Of a DNA stretch of 64,000 bases, positions 11,684 to 24,800 are shown one piece after another. The position numbers and the translations under genes are program-made. The notes under the pieces were generated by a model, which saw nothing but the letters and a program-made list of their open reading frames with translations, was not told where the DNA came from and did no database searches. The stretch comes from Allium sativum. Lineage: Eukaryota > Streptophyta > Magnoliopsida > Asparagales > Amaryllidaceae. Numbering within the stretch: the first letter of the stretch is position 1; every line of letters begins with the position of its first letter. The stretch is from assembly GCA_030737875.1 (NCBI GenBank), contig CM060919.1, forward strand, positions 808,463,160 through 808,527,159. Reading direction: 5' to 3'.

Positions 11684-11697
11684 CAGTCATGTGACTG
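11684..11697 (-). other. Cross-family LTR hairpin (CAGTCA/TGACTG)
   Basis: A perfect 14-nt palindrome preceded by GGT and followed by GTGTGAG. The same hairpin is at 19222-19235 and, with arms CAGTC/GACTG, at 104-117 in the old copy. Confidence 0.6.
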
Positions 11698-14544
11698 GTG
11701 TGAGAACTAAAGCAGTTATTAATCTTTATTTCAAATCATTAGGTAAATCAAGGGACCACGCCGTATAACACGGAACGGGTTTCCTCCCAAGAATACCAGT
11801 GCATAAAACCAACAGCGCAATGCTAAATAAAGAAAAATGAAGCTGTTATAAGACCCAGGTCCATCACACAATGCAACGCAGTCGAGGATAGGGTTTTCCC
11901 TTATAACAGCTAAAGAATGCTTGATACGTTTAAAACAAATCATTTGATACTATTATAAGTGCATAGTGTATAAAACAACTTCAAATCATAAGTATCAATC
12001 ATAGGCGGCATAAGCGCCCCATCCCACTATGTCGCCATATATAGGATTACAATTAAAACCGCAAATGTCACGTATTTGGAAATTGGATTTCCGTCTATGA
12101 ACCGAGGCAAAAGATAGTCCTCAACCGATTCGTGACTGTCTAGCCCGAGCCACAGGACCCAGACTCAGGTGGGCCCTTGGATCATCAAGGCCGGTCCACC
12201 GATGTGGATTAAAATGCCTGAACATGCGTTTCCCCGCCCTTTGGGGCGTAAACGAGCCAACTAAATGACTCCATCGGTTCGAGAACGACCGATCAATCCG
12301 AGGCGCCTCGCAACAGCAACAACCACATAAGTCAAACTCGTCAGGGCGTGTAAAACCACTGACGCCACTTCTAGCTAGAAAGAAACGCATGCCCTCCCTG
12401 ACGTCCTCTCCCGTTTTTGGTTCATACCGGGTGCGAAACACGCGAAGGAAACGTTACACAAAGCTACGCCACAAAGGCCGTGCTTTGATCATCACCACAA
12501 GACTTTGCTTTTCAACTGAAGCCTCGATCAATTGCATCTTAGCATGCCACACAGGCAAACCATCCTATGCAACCGATATCAGTCACACAGAATGAAATCC
12601 GATGTCAGACACACAGTCCATTTACAAGTCCGTTCTGGGTCTGAACGAAACCGGGGGCACCTAGTACCCCGCATATCCATCGATCTCCAAGTACGTCTGG
12701 ACGATCACTAACTGTTTCCATCTTCTTGGGTGTACAGCCCAATCAAGATCATCAGTAATTACCCAAACGACGTGAAGACCTCCGGTCTTCGACCATCGTC
12801 TTCATCTTCGACTTATCGTCGTATCAGTTATTCAGAATGGGATAAACCCGGTCTTTCCGAATAACTCGCGTATATTTTAAATAAGTGTTACACAAACACA
12901 ACATACGCCTCATTCCAATTCATTAGTCACTAACCGTAAATTAATCAAGAGAATAATTCCCCAAATATTAACCCCGAAGGCCGAAACCAACATCAGATCA
13001 ATATCCAGAAAACCATTCTGCTTAGCTAACCGACAGTTAGTTTCTAAATTTCACATTCATAGGGAAATGTTCCCATTAATTTTATCAAAGATAAATTCCT
13101 TGAATTTATTCTTTAATCTATTTTTGAATATCAATTCAAACTAGTCGGGATTAGCGAACCTTACCGAAGTAATCATTTGTTTTCATTTCCCAATCCCAAC
13201 CTATTCATCCCATGAAGTAAAACTGGTAATACTTCATATCTAACACCACAGTGTTATCGGTAACTTCAATTACCATTTCGCGTTCAAATCTAATTAAAGA
13301 TTTAACTATCGCCTGGAGCAAAACTGGTGATACTCCATTTTCGATCTTTTCAATCTAATTAAAGATTCATTAAAACTCCACTTAGTTTTAATCTTCGACT
13401 GGGTTAAAGAATCAGTGTCATTTAAAACACGGTTCACGATAAACCCAAAATCACATTCCATTAATTATCGGGTTAAAGAACAAGTGTTATTTAAAACACT
13501 GTTCACGATAAACCCAAAAATCAATATCAATTCAATTCCAATTAAATATTATTTAATTGGCAACCTTCATTAAATCTAAATAAAAAGATTTAATCTTTTC
13601 TCAACTGGGTTCAAGAACAGTGTTAGTGAAGACACCATTCACGACAAACCCAAATCACATTTGATATTCAATACAAGGCTCTGAATAGAAAATATATCGG
13701 CTTATATTCAATATCAAATCCTACGACTAACAAATGTCGTATTGGAAATAACGATATAAATATATATCTTTCAAATTTCCATAACAACATCTGTATAATC
13801 ACGAATTTCAACATCGAAATATTCCGAAGACAATTTCGATTCAAATCCACTCCAATGCAATCATTGGAAATTTTGGTTATTTTCAAAACCCTTTTCAAAT
13901 TCAATTTATTTATTTAAAAATAAATAGAATTATATTTCTAGTTCAAAACTAGTTCATTTCGATAAAAATCTATTTTTATCCTTTCAAATATGGAGTTTTT
14001 CATCCCAAATCTTTCTAAATCATTTCTTATGATTTTACACAAATTATTACTATTTTTAATAATTTTATCAAGGCCCGTACAGTCGATTTCCATCAATGGC
14101 CATCGAACTGCACTTACAACGACCTTTTTCGGATTTGATTTGGACGTATCTCCAAATCCAACCGTTAGATTTCAAATTTCTAATATTCGTTAGAAAGCTC
14201 TTTTCGATACGAACCCAACGGTTCCGGTTTTAGGAGAATCCGACGGTCGGATCTCCCGTAATGTCCGTTTGAAATAAATGGTCGAAATTCGCGAACTACC
14301 GCGGCGCGGCGCGTTCTATTCAGGCCATTATATTATATATATAATATATATAATATATATTTCGTCGATTTCTATTTAAAACGAATTATATAAATAGTTT
14401 TGAATTCGTTTCAAAAGCAATTTCAACTTCCTTTTCAATTCAAATCAAAATTGAATTCTTCTTTATAAATTCGTTTCAAAATTCATTTCTATTCAATTCA
14501 AATTTCAATTCAATTTGAATTCATTTCAATTCAATTTGAATTCG

Positions 14545-14770
14545 TTTTCAATTCATTTCGAAATCGTTTTCAATTTAATTCATTTCGAAATCCTTTTCAA
14601 TTCAATTCATTTCGAAATCGTTTTCAATTCAATTCATTTCGAAATCGTTTTCAATTCAATTCATTTCGAAATCGTTTTCAATTCAATTCATTTCGAAATC
14701 GTTTTCAATTCACTTCATTTCGAAATCGTTTTCAATTCAATTCATTTCGAAATCGTTTTCAATTCAATTC
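14545..14770. repeat. 27-bp tandem array
   Basis: About eight tandem copies of a 27-bp unit built from TTCAATTCAATTCATTTCG plus AAATCGTT. Because 27 is divisible by three, the plus strand stays open and reads as a repeated FNSIHFEIV peptide. The array lies antisense within the LTR and has no start context or partner domain, so it is repeat DNA rather than a gene. The partner array is at about 22070-22300. Confidence 0.9.
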
Positions 14771-15809
14771 GAGATTACTTTTCAATATTCATTTTAAAAT
14801 GAATAAAATCGATATAAATATCGTTTACGTCAAAATGGCGTCAATCTAATTAACACGGCTTCATAAATTTCTATTTTCAAATATTCTATTTCAAATATTT
14901 CCTATTATCAAAATATTTGTTATTATCAAAATATTCTTTATTTTCACGATTGGAATGAGGCCCAATCAATTACCATATAAAATTAATTATATGGATTTTC
15001 ATACAACACATGTATATAATAACATTGAAAATAATCAACCATCAACCCAAGGTGCACTACACTGTATAAGCATCAAATATAGATATTCAACGCTCATAAC
15101 AGCCTGTCAATCAATCGATCGACATATTTAATCAATCAGGATGAGTGAAATTCATATTTCATCCCAACACCCGTGTGGGGTTTCAAACAATCAAACACAG
15201 ATTTTAGTTGTGCAGTTGGGCGATGTGTAAAATTTATCGTCCCAATCAATGTCATTCAAATAAGTGTACATAAACAAACCGTCTGGTTTGTAAATGAATA
15301 TTTATTTATTCACATTCACGTTAAAAATTATATTTTTAACGATAAAACATTTTATTCCAACATATGAATTTCTATTCAATTCATTTATTCAATAAAAATG
15401 ATATTTTTATTTTTCTAACATATTTTAGAAAATTTCGGCGGCATAACGGCACGATACTAGAAACGGGACAAGGCCTAGCCTTATCCCCGGTCTAGTGAAG
15501 GCCCACGCCATTCACACATCAATCAAATCAATTTCATCTCACCCAACAATTCAATTCATTTCAAACAAATAATTCAACTAATCTATGCAACCAAACAAAC
15601 AAGTCCATGGTCTGTGGACGATTGTGTCGGGTGCTACTAAACACCGTCTGCATCCTAGTATATATATATAACTAGAAAAGAAATTGAAAGGTGAGAAATT
15701 CTCACTTATAGCTATCCTAGCTCCACGGCTCTTCATTTGCAGAAGTCTTCGTCGTTTCGCCTTTTTGTCAGCTTCGTCGCCCGTATTCTCTACATAGGTA
15801 AAAATCGAA

Positions 15810-16085
15810 TTTTTACTATGTTATTCAATATATAAAATCACATTTTTACTTTGCTTCTCAATATATAAAAATCGATTTTTACTTTGCTTTTCAATATATA
15901 AAAATCATATTTTTATTTCGAAGTTCAATATATAAAAATTCTATTTTTCTATCGAAGTTCAATATATAAAAATTCTATTTTTCTATCGAAGTTCAATATA
16001 TAAAAATTCTATTTTTCTATCGAAGTTCAATATATAAAAATTCTATTTTTCTATCGAAGTTCAATATATAAAAATCGACTTTTTC
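15810..16085. repeat. 34-bp tandem array of self-complementary units
   Basis: Units of about 34 bp (TTCAATATATAAAAATTCTA, then TTTTTCTATCGAAG). Each unit has an AAAAAT...ATTTTT inverted repeat able to fold. Four units are near-perfect and are flanked by decayed ones. Partner at about 23340-23615. Confidence 0.85.
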
Positions 16086-16129
16086 TATCGCTATGTCAAA
16101 TAGATAAAAATTATATTTTTATCACGCTA

Positions 16130-16620
16130 TTTTCCACATAAAGATTTCGCCTTTTCTAAAATAAAGATTTAGCCTTTTCAAAAATAAAGTTTTCGCCTTT
16201 ATAAAAATAAAGTTTTCGCCTTTAAAATAAATGCAGTTTTTATCTTTAAAACAAATGCAGTTTTTATCTTTTTAAATAAACAGTTTTTATCTTTTTAAAT
16301 AAACAGTTTTTATCTTTTTAAATAAACAGTTTTTAATTTTAAATTTCTGTTTTTTTAAAAACTCTTTTATATAAAAAAAACAGTTTTAAAACTTTATAAA
16401 AAAACAGTTTTTTATAACTTAAAATAAAAATTCAGTTTTGATTTCCTTTTAAAATTCAGTTTTGATTTCTAAAACAAAATCAGTTCTGAATTCTAATTAA
16501 AATCAGTTTTATAACTTCTTAAAAAAAAATCTAAAATCAGTTTTTACTTAATTAAAATTTCAGTTTTAAACTTTATTTAATTTATTCAGTTTTTAATCAC
16601 GTTTACATAAAAAAAAAAAT
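16130..16620. repeat. AT-rich ladder with CAGTTTT periodicity
   Basis: Decayed tandem units, best at 16260-16330 where a 23-bp unit (AAATAAACAGTTTTTATC plus TTTTT) repeats three times, followed by irregular CAGTTTT/AAAA blocks. In transcribed orientation this is AAAACTG-rich sequence between a candidate donor at 16648 and a candidate acceptor near 15791. Partner at about 23660-24140. Confidence 0.75.
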
Positions 16621-16837
16621 AATAATAAAAATAAAAGGAAATACTTACAGGGGGGGGAGAACTTCGCAGTTCGTCAGCGACTTCTCGAAGGCGGCGGCTC
16701 TGGCTCGAACGGGATGGCGGCTGATTCGTCGGTGCGATCTCGAGGGGGGGGCTGCTTCGTCGGTGCGATCTCGAGGGGGGGCTGCTTCGTCGAATCGATT
16801 TAGGGTTTGGTTTTTTTTTTTTTTTTCTTTCTGTTAT

Positions 16838-16845
16838 GTTTTATA
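16838..16845 (-). promoter_or_regulatory. Putative TATA box of giant LTR
   Basis: TATAAAAC on the minus strand, with a C-rich, purine-poor leader-like segment starting about 25-40 bp downstream (ACCAAACCCTAAATCG). The partner is at 24366-24373 in the 5' LTR. Assignment rests on motif and position only. Confidence 0.4.
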
Positions 16846-17807
16846 ACGAACGGGGGGGGGGGCAAGCAGAAGATAAGAGGGAGGGAGGGAATTAAAAATT
16901 ATTTTATTATTTTATTATTTTATTATTTAATTTCGCAAAAAGGTTGACTTTTACATACGACCTCTAAACGAGGCCCACCGCCTGCCGTCCATAGCGTTAT
17001 ACCCCCATTCTGAACACAATGGGATATGTATCTCAAGCTGATTTGATCGTTACAGTCAGTTTCCTTTTGAATTTACATTTAAATCACTATATTGAATTTT
17101 AAACGTACATTTCAAATTACCGGGGTCACATACTAACTAGAAAAATTCTAGAAAAATATTTTCTAGCTTCGTGTCGACGATACGGTCCTAACTAAACTAG
17201 TTTCGTCGAATTCTGAGGCCGTTTGAAAAATGACCAATTTCCAGTCGATTAAAATCAACTGAAACTGGTCAAACGCGTTTTCCTTTGCCACGCTCACATA
17301 TTGATTCGAAAAATTATGAAATTTGGAATCTAGCAATAATTTAACATCACGGACCCAACAAAAGGGGTTTCGTCGAAATCCGAGCTCGTTTGCAAAATGT
17401 CCATTTTTAAGGGCTTGAATTCCATAGCGACTATTTCGAATTTTCAACTGGACATATCTTTTGATTCCCGCTACGAACTTTTGATTTTTCGGATTCGTTG
17501 GAAAGATATTCACTATTAGATTCCATTATTTTTGGTTTCACTAAAATCCGGATTGTTTTGCACCCGGTACATTCAATTGAAGTTTGAAATCGAATTATCG
17601 AACTACCGCGCCATTTTCAATTCTATTTATAATTATATATAAATTTTTATATTCTAACGACGACGCGTAAAATATATACGTTCGAATTATATTCAAAATA
17701 AATTTCTTGTCGATATTATTTAAAATGATTCATTTTAAATAATCAAAATTCGCTAAAATTGCCAAAATAAAAATTTTAAACTGGCCCAGATTTTCGGGTT
17801 GTTACAA

Positions 17808-17820
17808 TCTCCCCCACTTA
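17808..17820 (-). other. Polypurine tract of giant-LTR element
   Basis: Minus-strand TAAGTGGGGGAGA directly adjoins the 3' LTR, separated by one base. Confidence 0.85.
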
Positions 17821-18843
17821 AAACTTTTCGTCCCCGAAAAGGAACAAAGTCGAAAGTGGTTTGATTATTCAGCTCAACTTCCATTGTTTTGATTACGGCT
17901 TAAGTTCTTCAACTTTTCAGTTTCTAAGAACTTTTCAAAAATTTCAAAAATTTGGCTAACACCCTAAATTTTTGAAAAATTTCGCCATAACCTCCCCTGC
18001 ACCGGGAGCATCGGGGAATTTCAAATAGCTTCCCCGGTCCTTCAGATCTCAAAAAGAAAAAGAAAAAGCCAAGCGGCTAGCCAATAGGCTCACAAAATCA
18101 TCATCACCCAAACAAAACAGGAAATTATGTAGTAAACATGTACCTATTTGTTGGGCAAACAAATTTTATTCTCTGCTCTAGCCTCCTTGCTATGACCTGT
18201 TCAATGTAAGTACAAGTATATGCAAGCAAATGCGACCAAATTTCAATACAATTCAATATTTGATCAAATTAGGCATAATGGTTCAAAATTATCAAACAAT
18301 TAAACAAACAACACAAACCTCAATCAATTAGTGACTTTAACGTTTCAAATTGATAATTTTGATACATATACAAAAATCATGTTTTTGATGCCAATTCACA
18401 ACAATGTATTCTAACTATATAAGTTTTGGTTCTCACACCAGTCTAATGGAAATATATAGAAAATCACACCTTCGAAACTCGAACATAAATGTTGATGATG
18501 CGATCGCTATCATCAATATCATCTCCGGGCGACTAGAGTGCGATGCTATATCTATCCAATATATTAAAACTTTGAATATACGTTTGCAAGGCGTATATGC
18601 AAATTCTTTATATACTGAATTGTCCAAAATCAATATAAATAAATAATCAAATACGAATAGTTGATTTAAATTTTCAAAACGAAATTGGCTTTCATTTTAA
18701 AAATATACTCTTCACACTCGTTCTAGGATACTACTGATCCCATCTCTAACGAGTCATTCCCATCGGATATTTCTAATCCAATATCTGATGAATTCTTTCG
18801 TAAGGTTCTAATGTGCCTTGTTCTCTGAGCTTTGTAAACCAAA
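17821..18843 (-). other. Non-coding internal region of giant-LTR element
   Basis: About 1 kb without coding potential. In transcribed direction it starts after the PBS with a block of imperfect inverted repeats (18722-18790, patterns GGATCAGTAGTATCC and GGATTAGAAATATCC) that is shared with the old copy at 4256-4320. The rest is AT-rich. TCGTCCCCGAAAAGGAA near the PPT resembles the TCGTCCCCGAAATC block at the same place in the chromoviruses, a further sign of relatedness. Confidence 0.75.
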
Positions 18844-18855
18844 GCTCTGATACCA
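18844..18855 (-). other. Primer-binding site, initiator tRNA-Met type
   Basis: Minus strand TGGTATCAGAGC, two bases from the 5' LTR end; identical to the PBS of both Tekay-like elements here and of the old copy. Confidence 0.95.
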
Positions 18856-18857
18856 AC

Positions 18858-21800
18858 TGTGAAAACCCGTAACTTCCCCGTAAAGGAAAGCGTCGGATAG
18901 TTCGAGAACAAACCACAACAGAACGCATACAGAAGAACATTTCATTGCTTATTACAACAATGCATCAGATTACAAGAATATACAGAGTATAAAAGAATAT
19001 TACACAGAAATATCAGAGATTTAAATTACATTTATATACATAGCAGCGGAAAATAATACAATACACAACTAGAAGTAGATATACGGATACAAAGCTTTCC
19101 GGATATCGTTCCAGCTGTAAACCAGGATCCTGTGAATATAAATCTGCAAAACCAAAACTACTAGCTGCCCGTGTCAAAATAAGGGCACCCAGAGTTTAGG
19201 TTGAAACAATAAACTCCAGGTCAGTCATGTGACTGGTGTGAGAACTAAAGCAGTTATTAATCTTTATTTCAAATCATTAGGTAAATCAAGGGACCACGCC
19301 GTATAACACGGAACGGGTTTCCTCCCAAGAATACCAGTGCATAAAACCAACAGCGCAATGCTAAATAAAGAAAAATGAAGCTGTTATAAGACCCAGGTCC
19401 CATCACACAATGCAACGCAGTCGAGGATAGGGTTTTCCCTTATAACAGCTAAAGAATGCTTGATACGTTTAAAACAAATCATTTGATACTATTATAAGTG
19501 CATAGTGTATAAAACAACTTCAAATCATAAGTATCAATCATAGGCGGCATAAGCGCCCCATCCCACTATGTCGCCATATATAGGATTACAATTAAAACCG
19601 CAAATGTCACGTATTTGGAAATTGGATTTCCGTCTATGAACCGAGGCAAAAGATAGTCCTCAACCGATTCGTGACTGTCTAGCACGAGCCACAGGACCCA
19701 GACTCAGGTGGGCCCTTGGATCATCAAGGCCGGTCCACCGATGTGGATTAAAATGCCTGAACATGCGTTTCCCCGCCCTTTGGGGCGTAAACGAGCCAAC
19801 TAAATGACTCCATCGGTTCGAGAACGACCGATCAATCCGAGGCGCCTCGCAACAGCAACAACCACATAAGTCAAACTCGTCAGGGCGTGTAAAACCACTG
19901 ACGCCACTTCTAACTAGAAAGAAACGCATGCCCTCCCTGACGTCCTCTCCCGTTTTTGGTTCATACCGGGTGCGAAACACGCGAAGGAAACGTTACACAA
20001 AGCTACGCCACAAAGGCCGTGCTTTGATCATCACCACAAGACTTTGCTTTTCAACAGAAGCCTCGATCAATTGCATCTTAGCATGCCACACAGGCAAACC
20101 ATCCTATGCAACCGATATCAGTCACACAGAATGAAATCCGATGTCAGACACACAGTCCATTTACAAGTCCGTTCTGGGTCTGAACGAAACCGGGGGCACC
20201 TTGTACCCCGCATATCCATCGATCTCCAAGTACGTCTGGACGATCACTAACTGTTTCCATCTTCTTGGGTGTACAGCCCAATCAAGATCATCAGTAATTA
20301 CCCAAACGACGTGAAGACCTCCGGTCTTCGACCATCGTCTTCATCTTCGACTTATCGTCGTATCAGTTATTCAGAATGGGATAAACCCGGTCTTTCCGAA
20401 TAACTCGCGTATATTTTAAATAAGTGTTACACAAACACAACATACGCCTCATTCCAATTCATTAGTCACTAACCGTAAATTAATCAAGAGAATAATTCCC
20501 CAAATATTAACCCCGAAGGCCGAAACCAACATCAGATCAATATCCAGAAAACCATTCTGCTTAGCTAACCGACAGTTAGTTTCTAAATTTCACATTCATA
20601 GGGAAATGTTCCCATTAATTTTATCAAAGATAAATTCCTTGAATTTATTCTTTAATCTATTTTTGAATATCAATTCAAACTAGTCGGGATTAGCGAACCT
20701 TACCGAAGTAATCATTTGTTTTCATTTCCCAATCCCAACCTATTCATCCCATGAAGTAAAACTGGTAATACTTCATATCTAACACCACAGTGTTATCGGT
20801 AACTTCAATTACCATTTCGCGTTCAAATCTAATTAAAGATTTAACTATCGCCTGGAGCAAAACTGGTGATACTCCATTTTCGATCTTTTCAATCTAATTA
20901 AAGATTCATTAAAACTCCACTTAGTTTTAATCTTCGACTGGGTTAAAGAATCAGTGTCATTTAAAACACGGTTCACGATAAACCCAAAATCACATTCCAT
21001 TAATTATCGGGTTAAAGAACAAGTGTTATTTAAAACACTGTTCACGATAAACCCAAAAATCAATATCAATTCAATTCCAATTAAATATTATTTAATTGGC
21101 AACCTTCATTAAATCTAAATAAAAAGATTTAATCTTTTCTCAACTGGGTTCAAGAACAGTGTTAGTGAAGACACCATTCACGACAAACCCAAATCACATT
21201 TGATATTCAATACAAGGCTCTGAATAGAAAATATATCGGCTTATATTCAATATCAAATCCTACGACTAACAAATGTCGTATTGGAAATAACGATATAAAT
21301 ATATATCTTTCAAATTTCCATAACAACATCTGTATAATCACGAATTTCAACATCGAAATATTCCGAAGACAATTTCGATTCAAATCCACTCCAATGCAAT
21401 CATTGGAAATTTTGGTTATTTTCAAAACCCTTTTCAAATTCAATTTATTTATTTAAAAATAAATAGAATTATATTTCTAGTTCAAAACTAGTTCATTTCG
21501 ATAAAAATCTATTTTTATCCTTTCAAATATGGAGTTTTTCATCCCAAATCTTTCTAAATCATTTCTTATGATTTTACACAAATTATTACTATTTTTAATA
21601 ATTTTATCAAGGCCCGTACAGTCGATTTCCATCAATGGCCATCGAACTGCACTTACAGCGACCTTTTTCGGATTTGATTTGGACGTATCTCCAAATCCAA
21701 CCGTTAGATTTCAAATTTCTAATATTCGTTAGAAAGCTCTTTTCGATACGAACCCAACGGTTCCGGTTTTAGGAGAATCCGACGGTCGGATCTCCCGTAA

Positions 21801-24800
21801 TGTCCGTTTGAAATAAATGGTCGAAATTCGCGAACTGCCGCGGCGCGGCGCGTTCTGTTCAGGCCATTATATTATATATATAATATATATTTCGTCGATT
21901 TCTATTTAAAACGAATTATATAAATAGTTTTGAATTCGTTTCAAAAGCAATTTCAACTTCCTTTTCAATTCAAATCAAAATTGAATTCTTCTTTATAAAT
22001 TCGTTTCAAAATTCATTTCTATTCAATTCAAATTTCAATTCAATTTGAATTCATTTCAATTCAATTTGAATTCGTTTTCAATTCATTTCGAAATCGTTTT
22101 CAATTCAATTCATTTCGAAATCCTTTTCAATTCAATTCATTTCGAAATCGTTTTCAATTCAATTCATTTCGAAATCGTTTTCAATTCAATTCATTTCGAA
22201 ATCGTTTTCAATTCAATTCATTTCGAAATCGTTTTCAATTCACTTCATTTCGAAATCGTTTTCAATTCAATTCATTTCGAAATCGTTTTCAATTCAATTC
22301 GAGATTACTTTTCAATATTCATTTTAAAATGAATAAAATCGATATAAATATCGTTTACGTCAAAATGGCGTCAATCTAATTAACACGGCTTCATAAATTT
22401 CTATTTTCAAATATTCTATTTCAAATATTTCCTATTATCAAAATATTTGTTATTATCAAAATATTCTTTATTTTCACGATTGGAATGAGGCCCAATCAAT
22501 TACCATATAAAATTAATTATATGGATTTTCATACAACACATGTATATAATAACATTGAAAATAATCAACCATCAACCCAAGGTGCACTACACTGTATAAG
22601 CATCAAATATAGATATTCAACGCTCATAACAGCCTGTCAATCAATCGATCGACATATTTAATCAATCAGGATGAGTGAAATTCATATTTCATCCCAACAC
22701 CCGTGTGGGGTTTCAAACAATCAAACACAGATTTTAGTTGTGCAGTTGGGCGATGTGTAAAATTTATCGTCCCAATCAATGTCATTCAAATAAGTGTACA
22801 TAAACAAACCGTCTGGTTTGTAAATGAATATTTATTTATTCACATTCACGTTAAAAATTATATTTTTAACGATAAAACATTTTATTCCAACATATGAATT
22901 TCTATTCAATTCATTTATTCAATAAAAATGATATTTTTATTTTTCTAACATATTTTAGAAAATTTCGGCGGCATAACGGCACGATACTAGAAACGGGACA
23001 AGGCCTAGCCTTATCCCCGGTCTAGTGAAGGCCCACGCCATTCACACATCAATCAAATCAATTTCATCTCACCCAACAATTCAATTCATTTCAAACAAAT
23101 AATTCAACTAATCTATGCAACCAAACAAACAAGTCCATGGTCTGTGGACGATTGTGTCGGGTGCTACTAAACACCGTCTGCATCCTAGTATATATATATA
23201 TAACTAGAAAAGAAATTGAAAGGTGAGAAATTCTCACTTATAGCTATCCTAGCTCCACGGCTCTTCATTTGCAGAAGTCTTCGTCGTTTCGCCTTTTTGT
23301 CAGCTTCGTCGCCCGTATTCTCTACATAGGTAAAAATCGAATTTTTACTATGTTATTCAATATATAAAATCACATTTTTACTTTGCTTCTCAATATATAA
23401 AAATCGATTTTTACTTTGCTTTTCAATATATAAAAATCATATTTTTATTTCGAAGTTCAATATATAAAAATTCTATTTTTCTATCGAAGTTCAATATATA
23501 AAAATTCTATTTTTCTATCGAAGTTCAATATATAAAAATTCTATTTTTCTATCGAAGTTCAATATATAAAAATTCTATTTTTCTATCGAAGTTCAATATA
23601 TAAAAATCGACTTTTTCTATCGCTATGTCAAATAGATAAAAATTATATTTTTATCATGCTATTTTCCACATAAAGATTTCGCCTTTTCTAAAATAAAGAT
23701 TTAGCCTTTTCAAAAATAAAGTTTTCGCCTTTATAAAAATAAAGTTTTCGCCTTTAAAATAAATGCAGTTTTTATCTTTAAAACAAATGCAGTTTTTATC
23801 TTTTTAAATAAACAGTTTTTATCTTTTTAAATAAACAGTTTTTATCTTTTTAAATAAACAGTTTTTAATTTTAAATTTCTGTTTTTTTTAAAACTCTTTT
23901 ATATAAAAAAAACAGTTTTAAAACTTTATAAAAAAACAGTTTTTTATAACTTAAAATAAAAATTCAGTTTTGATTTCCTTTTAAAATTCAGTTTTGATTT
24001 CTAAAACAAAATCAGTTCTGAATTCTAATTAAAATCAGTTTTATAACTTCTTAAAAAAAAATCTAAAATCAGTTTTTACTTAATTAAAATTTCAGTTTTA
24101 AACTTTATTTAATTTATTCAGTTTTTAATCACGTTTACATAAAAAAAAAAAAAAAAAAAAGGAAATACTTAAAGGGGGGGGGGGGGAAGAACTTCGCAGT
24201 TCGTCAGCGACTTCTCGAAGGCGGCGGCTCTGGCTCGAACGGGATGGCGGCTGATTCGTCGGTGCGATCTCGAGGGGGGGGGCTGCTTCGTCGGTGCGAT
24301 CTCGAGGGGGGGGGCTGCTTCGTCGAATCGATTTAGGGTTTGGTTTTTTTTTTTCTTTCTGTTATGTTTTATAACGAATGGGGGGGGGGCAAGCAGAAGA
24401 TAAGAGGGAGGGAGGGAATTAAAAATTATTTTATTATTTTATTATTTAATTTCGCAAAAAGGTTGACTTTTACATACGACCTCTAAACGAGGCCCACCGC
24501 CTGCCGTCCATAGCGTTATACCCCCATTCTGAACACAATGGGATATGTATCTCAAGCTGATTTGATCGTTACAGTCAGTTTCCTTTTGAATTTACATTTA
24601 AATCACTATATTGAATTTTAAACGTACATTTCAAATTACCGGGGTCACATACTAACTAGAAAAATTCTAGAAAAATATTTTCTAGCTTCGTGTCGACGAT
24701 ACGGTCCTAACAAAACTAGTTTCGTCGAATTCTGAGGCCGTTTGAAAAATGACCAATTTCCAGTCGATTAAAATCAACTGAAACTGGTCAAACGCGTTTT

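Larger units (their letters stand above)
11321..17806 (-). repeat. 3' LTR of giant-LTR element
   Basis: 6,486 bp, from TGTGAAAACCCG to GGGTTGTTACA in plus order. It contains the cross-family hairpin (11684-11697), the AGCAGCGGAAAA motif (11505-11516), a 27-bp array (about 14545-14770), a 34-bp array (about 15810-16085), a 23-bp AT-rich ladder (about 16195-16330) and a C-rich leader-like segment with an upstream TATA-like box (16838-16845). It differs from its partner mainly in microsatellite, poly-G and poly-A length and scattered substitutions. The several short open frames inside are not credible genes. Confidence 0.93.

Noticed and set aside
12121..12441. ORF of 106 codons on the minus strand, present in both giant LTRs (also 19660-19980)
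   Set aside because: Present twice only because the LTR is duplicated; it overlaps another open frame on the opposite strand and shows no recognisable domain or start context.
14515..14802. Plus-strand ORF encoding a repeated FNSIHFEIV peptide, duplicated at 22045-22332
   Set aside because: It is the product of a 27-bp array whose unit length is divisible by three, antisense within an LTR, with no conserved start or domain.
15810..16085. CRISPR-like array
   Set aside because: Units are contiguous tandem repeats without unique spacers, in a plant LTR, so this is a minisatellite.
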